A stretch of 64,000 bases of DNA. It comes from Zhengitettix transpicula (Eukaryota > Arthropoda > Insecta > Orthoptera > Tetrigidae). Shown in pieces: positions 37,685 to 51,200 of this stretch. The stretch lies in assembly GCA_037074705.1 (NCBI GenBank), contig CM073591.1:36808587-36872586 (forward strand), written 5' to 3'. The translations under genes and the position numbers were made by a program. The notes under the pieces were generated by a model. That model was not told where the DNA came from, ran no database searches, and saw only the letters and a list, made by a program, of their open reading frames with translations. Positions within the stretch are counted from its first letter, which is position 1; every line of letters starts with the position of its first letter.

Positions 37685-40600
37685 ATATTTTATTAGATTA
37701 TATAAGGAATTTATTTGTTGTAAATAAACGACAACAGAAAGTTGCTAAATAATGACTGAATAATTGTGAAAAATTGACATAACAGGTTACTTATCCAATA
37801 AACTGTCGTTCAAGCTGAAAAACACACTCATAAAAATATAATGCATAATTATTTTATTGTTTCCAAAATGATGGCATGGTCCTAGAAACAAGCAACATAG
37901 TGATAATATTTTCTTAAATTTGGAATGTGATCATAGGGTTACTAGATAAAAAATCATCCAAGAGGAAGAAAATAATAAAGAATGTTGATGCACATCCAGG
38001 AATCATTGGCAACTTAATTCGAGAAATTAATTAAGCATTTCCTCCACTGGAATCTATGTTCAATTATCGTGATTAGGTACACAATTTTATTTCAAAATAA
38101 GATTCGAATAGCAGTTAGAAACATGTAATGTGTCCTGAGTGAACAGCGAGATTGAAAAAAAGTGCTGTAGCTGGGATTTAGAGTCACATATTATTTGATA
38201 ATATTTTCGTTCCAAATTAGAAGGATGTATGTGACATTTTACAAAGAAATAACTTCTTATTTATAAATTGTCATTTTTTTAGGCATTTGTTGATTTTTTA
38301 ATTATTTATCCTAAACAGTGTTAGATTTATTTCAATTTACATTTATTCCACTTTCCCTTTGAATACCTATTAATTCTATTTATATTTAATTATCCATGAC
38401 ACAGCTTCGTAATATTCATCTTCATATTTGCTTCCTGTCCACTATAATGACACATGAAGGATTACAAGTTTTTGGATTTTGAAATGAAAAGCAAGGGTGC
38501 ATAAATACATTTAGCACACTGGTATTCAATTTCTGGAAAGTTAGCATTCAGATATTCATACAATAAATTTCCAACTTTATTTTCTTTGAAATTAGTGGAG
38601 TGCTGACATTAAATTAATTTAAGTAACTATTATAATGACTGAATAACAGAAATATTTCAATGCCTATTCTCTGAAAATATAACATGCTCAAGAGTACAGT
38701 GAATAATTTTGCTAGGTACAATTAGCTTCCTCAGTTCCTAATTTAGTTTGCTAATTGTTCATTTATATGTTGTTTTATTCAATTGCTAATGTTCTCAATC
38801 ATATTTCTCATCACTATTAATTTTTCTTAATTAAATCATTATCTACAAACTATTTGTATTAGTAAATTATTTATGTATAGTTATGCTTGTGTTTACTTAA
38901 GTGTATATTTCCACGAGTCTAATTAAAGTTAGATTTATCACAGTTTCTTTGGAAAAGTATGAAAAATTCCGTTAACTGAGACTATATGAAGACAAGGTTT
39001 TAACTATGTTGGTTTATAACACATAGGGAATATTTCTTATACATGACAACTACAGCAGTCTGACTGATTTGGCCATGTTAATTTTGTTTGGAATCATTTA
39101 ATGTGTTGAACTGCCAGAAAAAAACTATTTAATTATGTGAAATATTCTTTGAGTTTTAGTTAGTACAATTTATGAAGCAAGCTTTGTTGTTATCCTTTCA
39201 AGAGAATTTATCAAATCATTAAACTATCATAAAACTCTTATTGGAACACTTTGATGTAAATAATTTTATGTATCATTATCCAAACAGAATTATTTACCCA
39301 TGTAAGTATTTTCCATTACTATTGCTAATTGCAAACCTTCTCCAGTGAAACAAAGATTATAGGTAGATATTTTAAAACAATAAAAAGTATTAATAAATTA
39401 CCAATCATTACTCCATTTGTATTATATATATCAATAACTGAAAATGGCAAATAACACTCAGTAAAATGACAAACTGTGCTGATTAATCAATATTGAGAAA
39501 AAACTTCATGTGTGTATGAGGGAGCACATAATATATAATACAATACAAATAATTACTATATACTTTATCATCTCTTCAAAATTGTTATAAAAATGAAAGA
39601 AAACTTTTATACTTCAATACTTTGAAAAGGAATTGCATTTAATGACTGAGACAGATTTATACAGAAATTGAGGCATATGTATATTTCATGCATATATTAA
39701 AATTAAATTTATTTCAAGTAGTGCAGTAAAATGTCAAATTAGATCAAATTTAATTAATAATCAACAGAAACAAGAACAACATATTTGTAATTTTCCTGGC
39801 AAATTTTAAAATTAAAAATTCAGTAAATAGAAGAAGATATTTCTAATATTTCAGAATTAACCAAATAGAAAGTAGAAGACAAAGAAAACATAAGTATTTA
39901 CTGTTATTAATATTAGTAGCTTTAGTATCACTTCATTCAATATACTAACTGTTACAAATTACCATAACAATTTATATTCCACTAGTATTAGACATACATA
40001 TCATTCTGTATTTTATTTTGTAAACTTTAATCCATATGTAGCTTCTTGTACAAGACCAGCAACTGTTTCCAAGATAGCTGAATTGAATTGACAAAATTGT
40101 GGATGTGTTATTAATTTAATGATTTTTATTACATGTGAAGTCTTTTATTGTGGTGATGTATGAATGAAGCTAATTGCATGTAATATAAATACAACTCAAT
40201 AAAATAATTACAATGGTTGCAAATTATTAAAAATACAATCTCTATTTATAATTAATTTTTTACTAAGGATATTTCAATTTCAACAATTAATGTTCTCATT
40301 ATATATTACTGAAATATAATTGAATCATCGACTGAAGAAATTTATTCATTGAAAATAATTCTCCATTAATAGAAACAGACTTTAAATCTTTTTACAACTG
40401 AAGTAAAAAGTGAATGACCTCCCTATTTACTTATAAATCATCACGTTCTCTTATTTGAAGTTTTTGTTATTCAATGAGATCTATTCAAATTAATTCATCT
40501 GCATTCATTCAACATATAACTCACACAAACTAGTTTGTTACTGAATGTAATTTGTAATTATGCAAAATAAATAATAAAAATGTAATTTCATACTCATTCA

Positions 40601-41622
40601 TCACTAAATATACGAAACTGACATTTTCATAAAGATGTATATATAGTTTCTTTCGAAACACAATATTTCTGTCGTCCTCTGTTGCTATATTTCATCTATA
40701 GTTTTTTTTTTGATAAAAAGGAAAAAGCGAAATTGATAAATTGAATAAAGAAAATTTGTATGTAACATGCCCGTAAGCAAAAGCGTTAAAAAAGTAGGTG
40801 TCCCAAATTATAAAACCACAGGATGAGTACCATCAACATCAAGATTAAAAACGCAAATCACTTTCCGAGCTGAAGTATTCTATTTTAACATATCGCTTGG
40901 TAATGACAAACAACCGACATCCTTAGAGTTTCAATCATTCAGCAGAATTATTTCTAGGAACAAGTATTTCCAAAAAAAAAAATCATGAGCTTGACAGGGC
41001 TTGGATTTGCCGCTTGACAGTATAGGAACTTACAAATCTTTTTCTGTTTTACTAAAAGTAATTCAATCAATAACCAATAAGTGTTCAGTTTGGATTCAAC
41101 ATTGAAAAGCTGAATAAGCAATTCAAAATAAACTTGGTGGTGATGCATATGAGTTTAAACGATTCACCAATCAATTCCCAGTCTGTTTCTAGGGTCAAAA
41201 TAATTATATATTTCCCAGGAATTTTAAATTCTCTTTATAAACTTTGCCGAGAAGTAAATTAACATTATTTATCTCAACCGTGAATGGTGAAATAGCACTT
41301 AAGGAATTAAGAACCTTAAATACATCAGAAAATTTTAACCCTTATACTATATATATATACACGTATACGTGAGTGATGAAAGAAAATATATGGTGTTGGA
41401 AAACGTCATATTATATATGTTGATCACTCTGCCGTGTATATATGAAATATTTAATTCCAATAAAGAATAATAGTTAAACGAGCAGAAATATGCATTCATG
41501 ATCGGAAATCAAAATAACTTCGTACTTAATTTAGACTATATCGTTAATGATATATAACACGAGGAGTACAATTGACTCCGATATTCTGGGTATATACAAT
41601 TTTAAGCGCTCAATTTCTCGCC
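37685..41622. other. Very AT-rich intergenic stretch without recognised features
   Basis: Base composition is unusually uniform and AT-rich for nearly 4 kb. There is no open frame of note, no hairpin family member and no GC-rich island. Confidence 0.6.
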
Positions 41623-41694
41623 GGGGGTGTAACTCAGAGGTAGAGTGTCTGCTTCGCATGCAGAAAGTCCTGGGTTCAAATCCCAGCTCCTCCA
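41623..41694 (+). tRNA. tRNA-Ala (anticodon CGC)
   Basis: A 72-base cloverleaf is visible. The acceptor stem is GGGGGTG with CTCCTCC. The D arm is ACTC/GAGT, the anticodon stem TCTGC/GCAGA encloses TTCGCAT with anticodon CGC, and the T arm is CTGGG/CCCAG around TTCAAAT. The discriminator is A and no CCA is encoded, as usual for nuclear genes. Internal A and B boxes for RNA polymerase III are present, and T-rich stretches follow within 10-25 bases. The acceptor stem has one U-U mismatch at pair 6-67, so a diverged copy remains possible. It reads GCG alanine codons. Confidence 0.92.
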
Positions 41695-41697
41695 CAA

Positions 41698-41722
41698 ATA
41701 TTTTTAATTTTGTTTTTATTCA
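41698..41722 (+). terminator. Poly-T terminator of the tRNA gene
   Basis: T runs (TTTTT, TTTT, TTTTT) begin within ten bases of the tRNA 3' end. RNA polymerase III stops at four or more T on the coding strand. Confidence 0.6.
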
Positions 41723-43019
41723 TAAATATATCGGCGTCACACTATATGATATATTTTTAATAACGTATTCAACTTAAGGTCCGTTTTTAGTTGACAATTT
41801 ATATTATTACACACGTTCACCTATAATTTCTCAAATTCAATAATTTAAGATTACAACTTCCTTTTACAAAACGTTTATCTACGATTATTACTGACGAAGG
41901 GTCTGAAAGAGTGTGAATGAGGAATATTTATGTGGTTTTATATATTTGTTAAATACCTTCAGCCAGTGTTTACATATCTATTTCAGACAGCATGAAAATT
42001 CTCGCTAACGTCCGCAATTAGAACAGCACAGAAGACAAGTGTAATGAAATCTGGGAAGCGCTTAAAGGTATTTTATTGTGAAAGTGTCTGTGTTAGTTTG
42101 TTATGTTGTTCCTCACTCCGCAAAGCATACGATAATAAACCTTGCCTGGGCACTGGGTCGTCTTTCTGCCCACTCAACTCAATTATTTCCCCTTCTTTCG
42201 TTTATAGTTCCCACAGTCTTTATCAACTTTTTTAAACGGTAAGGTAACGTACTTTAAAATCAAAACTTTTCGACGTGCGCCTTTATTACTATTTTCATGT
42301 CTACAGATATTGTTAAATATGTATAAATGTCGGCCTGCAATTAATCGATGAGAGTACGAAAATATAATAATATTAGTTGGTATATAAACGTTACAAAAAC
42401 TTAGAGAAATTAATATTATAATAATTTCAATCATAAGTAAATATGAACTGGAATATAATGTAATATAATATAATGTGCTCTGAGATTTATAATTATTTCA
42501 TCATATTTTAATAGCAATGATATAAGAAAAACAATAAAATGTATTTTTAAAAATTAATTATATTTGTTACGATTTTTGTCCATTTTAAATTAATAAAATA
42601 CCCAATATTTTACATTTTGATACAAAATTACATAATTATTGTAAAATTAAAATCTTATCTTTAATCAAAATTAATATTTCAGAAAGTTTTAAATCAATAT
42701 CTAAAGCTGTCATTCTCATTATTCGATTGATAAATGTATAAGTAGCTCTATAATGCTTTACCGCAAACATATATGTCAATATTGAGTTTGTAAGGGAAAT
42801 CTATAATTTAATTTTTCTACTCAATCAATACAATCAATATCATTAATTAACTAACTCAAAAATAAATTTTAAATCTTAAGAGCATCGCTAAGATTTCAGA
42901 GATGGGATTTCCAATTTTATAGCAATATTTTTTATAATTATAGTTTTTAAGTGGGTCTGGAAAATTCTTTTTATAGGACATGATACATCGGATTCTTCAA
43001 TTTAAACTATATTGTTAGC

Positions 43020-43640
43020 AATGTATTTGAAAATTTAATTGGGATCCAATCGATCAAAGTTCAGATCTCGGCACAAATACCTTACAGTTGATTAAAAAAA
43101 TTTGGTTGTGTAATGATTAATTATATTGTAATAAACAAAAAAATTAAAGATTGACCTTTAAATGAATGAAAAATTAACTTTAACAAACAATAGATTCATT
43201 TTTAAAACTTTAATTACACAAATAATTACAAATATAATTTATCTCAGGGTCATTACTGGGTTTGATAATGGCGAATAATTTTATTTCTCAACTTAAATAC
43301 AAATTCCAATTTGAAAGAGAAAAGATTTACTCATCAATTAACAATGACGAAATTTACTTGTCAGCGAAATTAAACTAAAAAAAGATGGATTCTAATTAAC
43401 AAATTTTATTAAAAGGAGAGAAAACGAAATCTGACGTCTATCTTTTAATCAGGTTTTCATAATTATTTATTTTATATTGTTACTCACGGCAGCATTCCAG
43501 GATACCTTTGACGAAATGCACTGCTTCTAAAAACTCACAGATTCTAAAATTAATATTTTTTAGATCAAAAATCAGGAACCAGGATGAACCTCATTTTCGT
43601 CTCTCCCTCGGTTGACTTCTGCTCGGCTATGTGCACCAAA
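43020..43640 (+). repeat. Dispersed repeat family B, copy 2
   Basis: It holds atctcagggtcattactggg (about 43240), cgaaatctgac and ttactcacgg in the order of the other copies. The sequence to about 44230 has a GC-richer tail without a convincing open frame. It may be part of the same element. Confidence 0.5.
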
Positions 43641-44435
43641 AACTGTTTGTGTTTAGCAGGTTTCGTATTATTACTTACAATCCAGTCATAAGTATTAATT
43701 TAAATATTTGAAAGGCAACATCATTATGTCATAAATAAATAAATTATTAAATGTATTGTTAAACTACCCCTCAGTACAAGTGAATAAAATATAATGTAAT
43801 AACATCAATAGTCAATACTTTAAATACTGGCTTCTTTATAGAAATTAAGCTATATAACTGAGTACACATATAATAGTTTCTTTGTTGTTCAAGTTCTACT
43901 TTTGTCTAACGTTTCCTTCTTGAAAATATTTCGTCTTGAGCAAAATGTTCAGGGACCAATCAAAGCCGTTGATTGGTAATTCTCGATGTTTCTCTGCAAA
44001 TTTCCTTTGAATATTTGAAATTGTCTTGTCTATTTCAACTCGATCAACTTCTGTCGTGTCTGTCTGCTCAATGCTTCTACTTAACTTTACTTTTTAAAAG
44101 AATATCTCGTCTATTTTAATACGACCTGTGCTTGACCAAACCTTCCAGCCAACTGAACTACCGCCTCGCAAATTTTGAGCGCGCACACCTCTTCCGACAA
44201 GGGAAACAATACCTGGCTACATTGTTGTTGTGTTCTGTACCGCCGTAAGAATATATTTCTCAAACAATTTATATTTTCAAATTTACAATTAATGTGTTAA
44301 TTAATTGGCATTACACTATATATATATTCTAGAAGATACTATTCGCAACATGTTTTAATTCCCTATATTTTTAGAGAATTTTATGGTGACCAAACTTTTT
44401 AAGCAAACAAATTTTGACAAAAAGAAAAAATATCC

Positions 44436-44556
44436 GAATGACAGGCAAAATGAAGTGATGATATAAATACCACACAACGTTTCTGGAATCTTTGTTCCTT
44501 TCTTTTCCAGAAACGTTCTGTGGTATTTAAATCGTCACATCATTTTGACTGTCATT
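44436..44556. repeat. Long palindromic hairpin, about 53-base arms
   Basis: The left arm (aatgacaggcaaaatgaagt through cacacaacgtttctggaa) and right arm (ttccagaaacgttctgtggt through cattttgactgtcatt) are reverse complements with few mismatches around a loop of about 16 bases. Transcribed from either strand, it would form a long hairpin RNA. It shares its ends with the family at 6.3, 26.1, 48.1 and 55.6 kb. Confidence 0.8.
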
Positions 44557-44804
44557 TGGCTGTTTTATATTTTTATTATATTTAAAACAGACGTTTAATA
44601 TTATCATTTCAAACAATTTTTAGTTTCGCCACGAGTATGCTTAATGTGTTAATGGTTCACAGAGAACAATTTACCTTTTCGTCAAATAAAATACTGTGAT
44701 GGCTTTAGTAATATTTTATTAACTATGTCCCTTAAAATATATTTCATAATCAAAATTAATCCCCTATCTAATATATAAAATAGACTTTTTGTTTGTGAGT
44801 ATGT

Positions 44805-45392
44805 ATTATTATTTAGATTATTCTCGTATTCCATTGCCTTGGAGTAGATAGGTGAGCAATAAAAAGTTTTAAAAAAAGGTAAAGTAAAAAAGAAAACAAG
44901 AAAAACAACGAAAGAGGCAGGTGACGTGAATGATCGTCTAGAAGATCAGAAAAAATATGTATCGATTTACTTCAAGCGAAAAAATCAAAGAAAAAAAGTA
45001 AAACAGAAAGAGAGAGACAGTGTGCAAGAAACAAGTCAGGTCAAAGAGATAACGATAAAAATCGTCTAGAAGTTCAGAAAAAGATGTAGAAACTCCAACG
45101 TTTCGAACAGTACGGAAGAAACTCTGTTCGTCATCAGGGAGAGATCAACATTCAGACGCGCAACACGAGAGTCCGAACACTCATTTGGGGACAGACCTTC
45201 TAAATTCGGCCTGGTCCTAGAGTGACAGCTGTCCCACTATATAGAATCCGAATGTTATTCTCTCCCTGATGACGAACAGTTTTTTTCATTTTTCTGAACT
45301 TCTAGACTATTTTCCCCACCCAACTTGTCACTTTCTCTTGCTCACCGATCTACTCCAAGACAATTGAGTAATCTAATAATCTAAATAATAAT
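44805..45392. repeat. Fold-back transposon-like element with 55-base terminal inverted repeats
   Basis: The left end attattatttagattattct through ggagtagataggtgagcaa pairs with the right end ttgctcaccgatctactcca through taatctaaataataat. Inner arms also pair: tctagaagttcagaaaaa (45065) with ttttctgaacttctaga (45290), and ctgttcgtcatcagggaga (45124) with tctccctgatgacgaacag (45260). Length is about 590 bases and no open frame is seen, so a non-autonomous element is likely. Confidence 0.8.
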
Positions 45393-45399
45393 GTTACCT

Positions 45400-45990
45400 C
45401 ACCACTGCCAAAAAATTTCAAACGTGTATATACGTTCCGCATACAAATCTACACATGTGGAGAAAATTTGACCAAATTTCGTGCTTGTTTTCCTTTCGAA
45501 CCGGAAACAAACACTGCGGATGTAAGATACGAGTACCACCCCCAGGAGAGGAAGGGGGTGAAAATTTTCAAACACCCTAAAGCTGTCAATATTTGCGTCG
45601 GGGTAAATGAGATTGATAGTGTTCCTCCCGATCTTTCCGGATAGGAGGGGAGTACACATAGGGGTAGGTGTGGGGGATTTAATTTAAATTTAATAAAAAT
45701 TAAGCAAATCCAACCTAGATTGGAGTCGAATCCGGGGTAATTGATGTCGCTGAGTTTAATTATGACATTTGCAGTTTAACCCCTGGAGGAGTTGGTGGAC
45801 GGAGGTGGAAATTTTAAAACACAGCCGATATTTTCATCCAAAGAAATTTTTCTGGGCTAATGAGATAGATAAGGTTTTTACATATATTTTTTAGTATAAT
45901 TTCATCTCCTTTCGGCATTGGAGGAGGGCTCGTTTAGGGATGGGGGTGGAGGAGCGTTACACAAAAATTGAGTCGCCCAGCACCCAGCTA
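45400..45990 (+). repeat. Dispersed repeat family C, copy 2 (longer)
   Basis: It carries gaatccggggtaattgatgt, gcagtttaacccctggagga, aatgagatagataagg, ggatgggggtggaggagcg and ends gcccagcacccagctagtta. It matches copy 1 in reverse orientation and extends about 300 bases further left with related blocks (ggtaaatgagattgatagtg, ggggtaggtgtggggg), as if the unit were partly duplicated. Confidence 0.6.
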
Positions 45991-46914
45991 GTTAATAAAT
46001 AAATTTAACGGTTTTCACAGCATCAGCGGCATATTACTTCTAGATAAGATTATGGATGTACATTTATATTTATTTTAAACGTATTGTTCGTGGAATTAAT
46101 TTTTAAATTGATAGTTTTGAATAATTAGAACTAGAGGTTTGAATACAGAGGCGTCACGGTGTAGTCAAGTTAATTGATGACTCCTACATTGTGTCAAGAG
46201 AGGGCCAGCCAATTTCCTTGTTTCAGGGTGAACGATGAGTTTGTTTTGTTCCTTTCTAATTCTCTAACTCTTCTTAGCGGGTGTCCTTAGAGTGTGGCCC
46301 ACGTTCCCACAGTCTCCAGTCCTTCTACCCACCTGGCAAGCCTTCCTGTGTAGCTTCACTAATAGTTGATATCCGACCTAGAACTGGCCTTCCTTCTCCT
46401 TCCGTTTGTTCCGGTAAAATCCGAGTATTCGGGTGTATTTTGTTAAGTAACCTCGCGATGCTGAGAGAAAATGATGTATCTTCGCAATGGTGTCAAGGAC
46501 CAGATCCGCCCAATAACCTTCTCCTGTTCTCTGCTGAATTAGTTCGCAGAGTTGAAGAACAAAGCTCACACATTCGTAGAATCTGAATTCTGTCAGGTGT
46601 CACTTTTCTTATCATTAAACCAAACTGGAAACATTATTATTGTAATAAAAATACAAGCTCTTTTCAATCTAGAATGCATGTTACATTTAAATTTAAAATC
46701 ACAACACGTAATAGGATTCTAATTCTGTGAAAGCCGCTTCAACTGATTCCTCAAAAGCAACGGAGGCTTTTATCAACATGTCTTTGATTTATTTAGCATA
46801 CCACAATACCCTTCGATATAAAGCTTAGCCTTCACATAAAACTAAAAAAATATATTATATATATGTTGTAGTAATTATTTGAAATATTTAATTACTTAAA
46901 TGATTAGCCACACG

Positions 46915-47610
46915 TTGGTGAAGCTAAAATGTAATGATCAATTTAAAGACAAACAATTAAATATGCAAGGTTAAAAATGGGCCACAATTTGATGACGCCA
47001 AATGTAATATTCGCAATTGAAAATTTTAACAGTGCCCACATTGCTGAAGCCAAAATGTGGCATATAAATGAAATTATAATTAAACACAATAGTTAGCACG
47101 CGTTGATTGTATTATTTTAACTTTACATGAAAGGATGTTAATAATAAAATTTTAGTCAATTAACAAACACATTAATTTATTATATTAAAAATAATTCAAA
47201 TTACAAATAATTATTCGTTGACCTTTTACCACATTTATTTCATACAATAAACAAATTTTACTCTTAATCTCAGGGTCTTTTTCTGGGCCTTTAAATAAAG
47301 AAAGGTTTTACTCCCTTTTCAAACAATCAAATTTCTGGACGATTACACTTTTATGAAATATTACAAATTAGTATTTACAATATTCAATAAAAAAAATCGA
47401 AATCTGACGATTTTATCTTTAATCTAACGTTCACAATAATAATTTAAATGAGGTATACCTTACAGTTTTTTCTGGTACCTGGGCAATTTAATTCTTTCAG
47501 CAACACACACTCAATTTTTTAAAAAAACAAACAGGCCATTCTTTCACTGAATTTACACTTCACTGTTGGATTTACGAGATTGGCGGTACCTCGTGGACGA
47601 CTTATTCCGC
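46915..47610 (+). repeat. Dispersed repeat family B, copy 3 with internal tandem motif
   Basis: Markers include aatctcagggtctttttctg, cgaaatctgac, and aggccattctttcactgaat before acacttcact. Its left part carries three diverged copies, 53-64 bases apart, of a motif like gccacacgttggtgaagc followed by aaaatgtaatgatc (46917, 46981, 47034). Confidence 0.55.
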
Positions 47611-48065
47611 CAATTATGCCAATTTTGCGGTGATACAGATAATTCCTCCGCGTAGACTTTTAAAATTATTTGGCGTAAACTGGAAACACTCGGCAATTAT
47701 TCTGTCGTACTATCTGGGTGAATGCTGTACAACTTTACTTTTGAAAAACGTACCGTCTATACGCTCTCAGCGCGCTAACCGTCCTACAATAATGCCTCAG
47801 CCTGTTCCATTGTCGTCCATTCTTGTGTGTCTTTGTGTCTCTTTGCCGATAACAATATAAGTCCACAATGTTTATAATTATTAAATTGTCCTTTAATTAT
47901 TACAATATATTAAGGAACATAGCCAATACATTATTACCAAAGCCATCGCAGTGTTTGACGAGAATATAAATAGTACTCTATTTACCATTAATACACTACA
48001 CGTACTCGTGGTGAAACCCAAAATTCTTTGAAATGATAATATAATACGATTGTTTCAAATATAAT

Positions 48066-48287
48066 AAAAAGATAAAATAGCCAAATGACAGACAAAATAC
48101 AGTGTTGTTATAAATGCCACATAACTCAAAAGCATTTTAGTTTTTCAACTGCATTGTGCGGTTGTGTCATTAGTGGTTCTTGTGTTTTTTAAGCACCTGA
48201 AGACGGGAGGAAAGTTTGCAGAAACGTTGTGTGATATTTATATAATCGCTTCATTTTATCTGTCATTTGGTTATTTTATCTTTTTTA
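48066..48287. repeat. Fold-back element of the CCAAATGACAGACAAAA family
   Basis: The left arm aaaagataaaatagccaaat then gacagacaaaatac pairs with the right arm attttatctgtcatttggtt then attttatctttt. The right half holds cacctgaagacggg and cagaaacgttgtgtgatatt, close to the 44.5-kb hairpin. Confidence 0.75.
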
Positions 48288-48299
48288 TCAAAAATTGTT

Positions 48300-51200
48300 T
48301 GCTTGAAACGTTTGGTCATCATAAAATTCTCTAAATCGTTAATTTAAAAAAGGGAGGGTATTTAACATATATTGCGAATAAATTCTCTTGAAGTAATTTA
48401 TTAAGTTTGGCGCTGAGGATGTTAATATTTGAGGGGAAAATTACGAGCACATTTCCTCGTAAAATCGTTCCGATCCCATATCGAGTATTTCATTCTGAAC
48501 TCGTTGAGTTCCGAGTTCCATATAATTTTATTAATGTAGTAGAGATATTAAAATATTTCCTGACTTTACGGTTGATGCTTGTGTAACAATTTTTCTTTTA
48601 GGGGAATGTATTTCGTCATAAATGATTAATATTTGAAACTACTTTGCCGAGGCGTTGAGCGCCATTTACATAAAGACTTTTCGGGGATGGTTATTACTTT
48701 AAATTAATAAATTTAATTAATATCAAATATTTAATTAACAGTTAAAACTTGAATATATTAAACGATACAAATTTTACTTATACAATTTAAAAACATAAAT
48801 TCTTTTACTCAGGGTATATTGTCGTAGGGAGACATTCTGGCACATTTAAAATTAGTGGCAATATTAACTAATTTTATAATAGAAAGTATTTAGATCTCTG
48901 CTTCTCAAAATCACTTCACTTATATTTCCCTTTATACTTTTGACTTCACTTCTTTTACAAAATCGTCGAATTCACTACTTCAACTTTACCTTCTATTTTC
49001 GCTATGTTTCACTCTTCAACTTATATCTTATGTTTCCCTTTCGATCACAAAACTGTCCAAACTTTTTATTTTAACTCTCTCCGATGAGCTCTGCAGACGA
49101 TTAAACATTTATATATCTAAATTTTGCCCGCTCACGACTGATACTGACCAGTTACTGCTGTAGAACCTTCCACACAGATATGTTAAAGGGACTTCGTCCC
49201 CTAATTTCGTAAAACTTTCCACTGCCGAACATATGACCCATCAATTTTAGGTAACCTCTTTCACTCAGCCCCACCACTGCAACCCTCTTCCTGTCCAAGT
49301 GCTCCGAAATACGCTACAAATCATTCAATTTTGCTAAGTATTTAAAATTTAATTGTTTTAATTTTAATTGGGACACTCGAAATTTACCTCATTACATAAC
49401 ATTTGCTCGTAAAATCGTTCCAATATCATATAGTTTTTTTTTAGAACACGAATACCTCGTTGAGATTCCTTGTTATTGAGAGATTTTGTATTTAAAGTAG
49501 TAAAATTAAAATATTTCCAGACCTTACGATTGATTTCTCTAATCTTTGTGTACAATTTGAAATCCCTGCCTTGTTTATCCCACGCGAGTTTGGTGGTCCC
49601 TTTTCCTGTGTTCTGTAGCGCTTAATTTTGGCCTTCATATTCTGCATTTTCTCAAAATTATGGAAGCTTTTCTACTGCTGCCAACCTACCATCTACGTAT
49701 TCCACAACAGATAATACCAGAGATCTTTTATGCTATTTGCTTCAACTAAATTAACTTTATAGGGATCTGATAAAATACCTTCTGTAATTACAACAACGAT
49801 AGGATTTCTCAAACATATATTTTTTAAGCACAATTGCAAATTTTAGGGATGTATGTCGAGTATTCCGTAATCTGTGTTATGGAAGATTTGACACTCAGAT
49901 TTGACTCAATCCTCATACACAATCTTCTCCGTATCGTTAATACTATTAAATATAAAGGGTATTGGGCTGATTATCTTATGAAAAGAGTAATTTGGACGCG
50001 AAATGTTATAAACGAGGCTCTTTTGAGTTCGTCGCCTGGTTTTGTTCTGTGTGTCGTTCTTACGGCTCTTGCGTTTTCGATTCACCTGACGAAAGCAACA
50101 AGGATGCGTTGTCTTCGTTTAGTCTGTTATTTTGCTACTTACTTATCTAATTAGTATACTTTTAACTAAGACGTTTGTATTTAATTACAAATCAATAGAA
50201 TTGGAATAATAAAAATAAATTTAAATAATAAAAAATAAATAGAATTATATAAATCAATTTCTGACTATAATAAATTACCAGCATCGGTTTTTTTAGATGT
50301 CTCCTACCACAGGACGAAATTTCAGATAAAAAAACTTCGTCGTGGATAATGACATTGGAAGTTATTTACTTAATGAAATTTAATAGACGAAATGTGTTTC
50401 TCAGGAATTAAATGTTATTTATTACTGTTGTATATATTCTTCATATAGTCATATTTTATTTTTATACTAGGTCCAATTGTAGTTCAAGTAACTTCATGAA
50501 TCCCTTCTCCAATGGAATACTCAAAAAATATACTTGAAGTGTCTATAAATTTCAAAACCAGAATAGGAGCAATTTGTGGTAATTATTTTTAACTTATTCG
50601 ATATTGAAATATGTTTCGTAATGTTAATTTTATGTTAGGCATTGTTGCAATGCTTCCAGAGGTTTGAAACAACGGACATTGGTACACGGATCGGCCGTGC
50701 GAACTGCAAGATCTACTTTCGCTGAATTTTCTATGTACAGGCAGATATTTTTCTACTCTGGGCTTCCTCTACGAGTATTTTTTTGGACAAACTAATTTTT
50801 TCAGAAGACTATCACGTTGTTGAGAAAGCTATCATGTAAACATTTAACGCTCTCCCTGTACTGTGATGCCTTCATAAATGTCTATAATTTTCGAAATAGT
50901 TGAATTCAAACAGCTTTTCCCTGTATCCATCCAATTATACGATTTTTTAAAATTTTTAATGTTATAATTAATTAGTTTTGATTGCTAGTCCAGCAGACTA
51001 AGGCGCTTGATGTTAACCAATTTAAATGTTAAAATGTTACCCACGTTTTGGGTACTTAACTTTCCCTGTCCAGCAACTAATGGGGTTTACTATCATATAT
51101 AAGCTTTTAAGATCGAAAGGAGTTCTGTCGTCATTGGTGACGGAGTCAAACATATTTGGTCATGACTGAGCATCGGTCCTTAAAGCTACTGACCTCAAAC

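Noticed and set aside
46281..46586. Open frame of 101 codons on the plus strand
   Set aside because: There is no recognised motif, splice context or promoter. It overlaps an equally long antisense frame and could be chance in a GC-richer patch.
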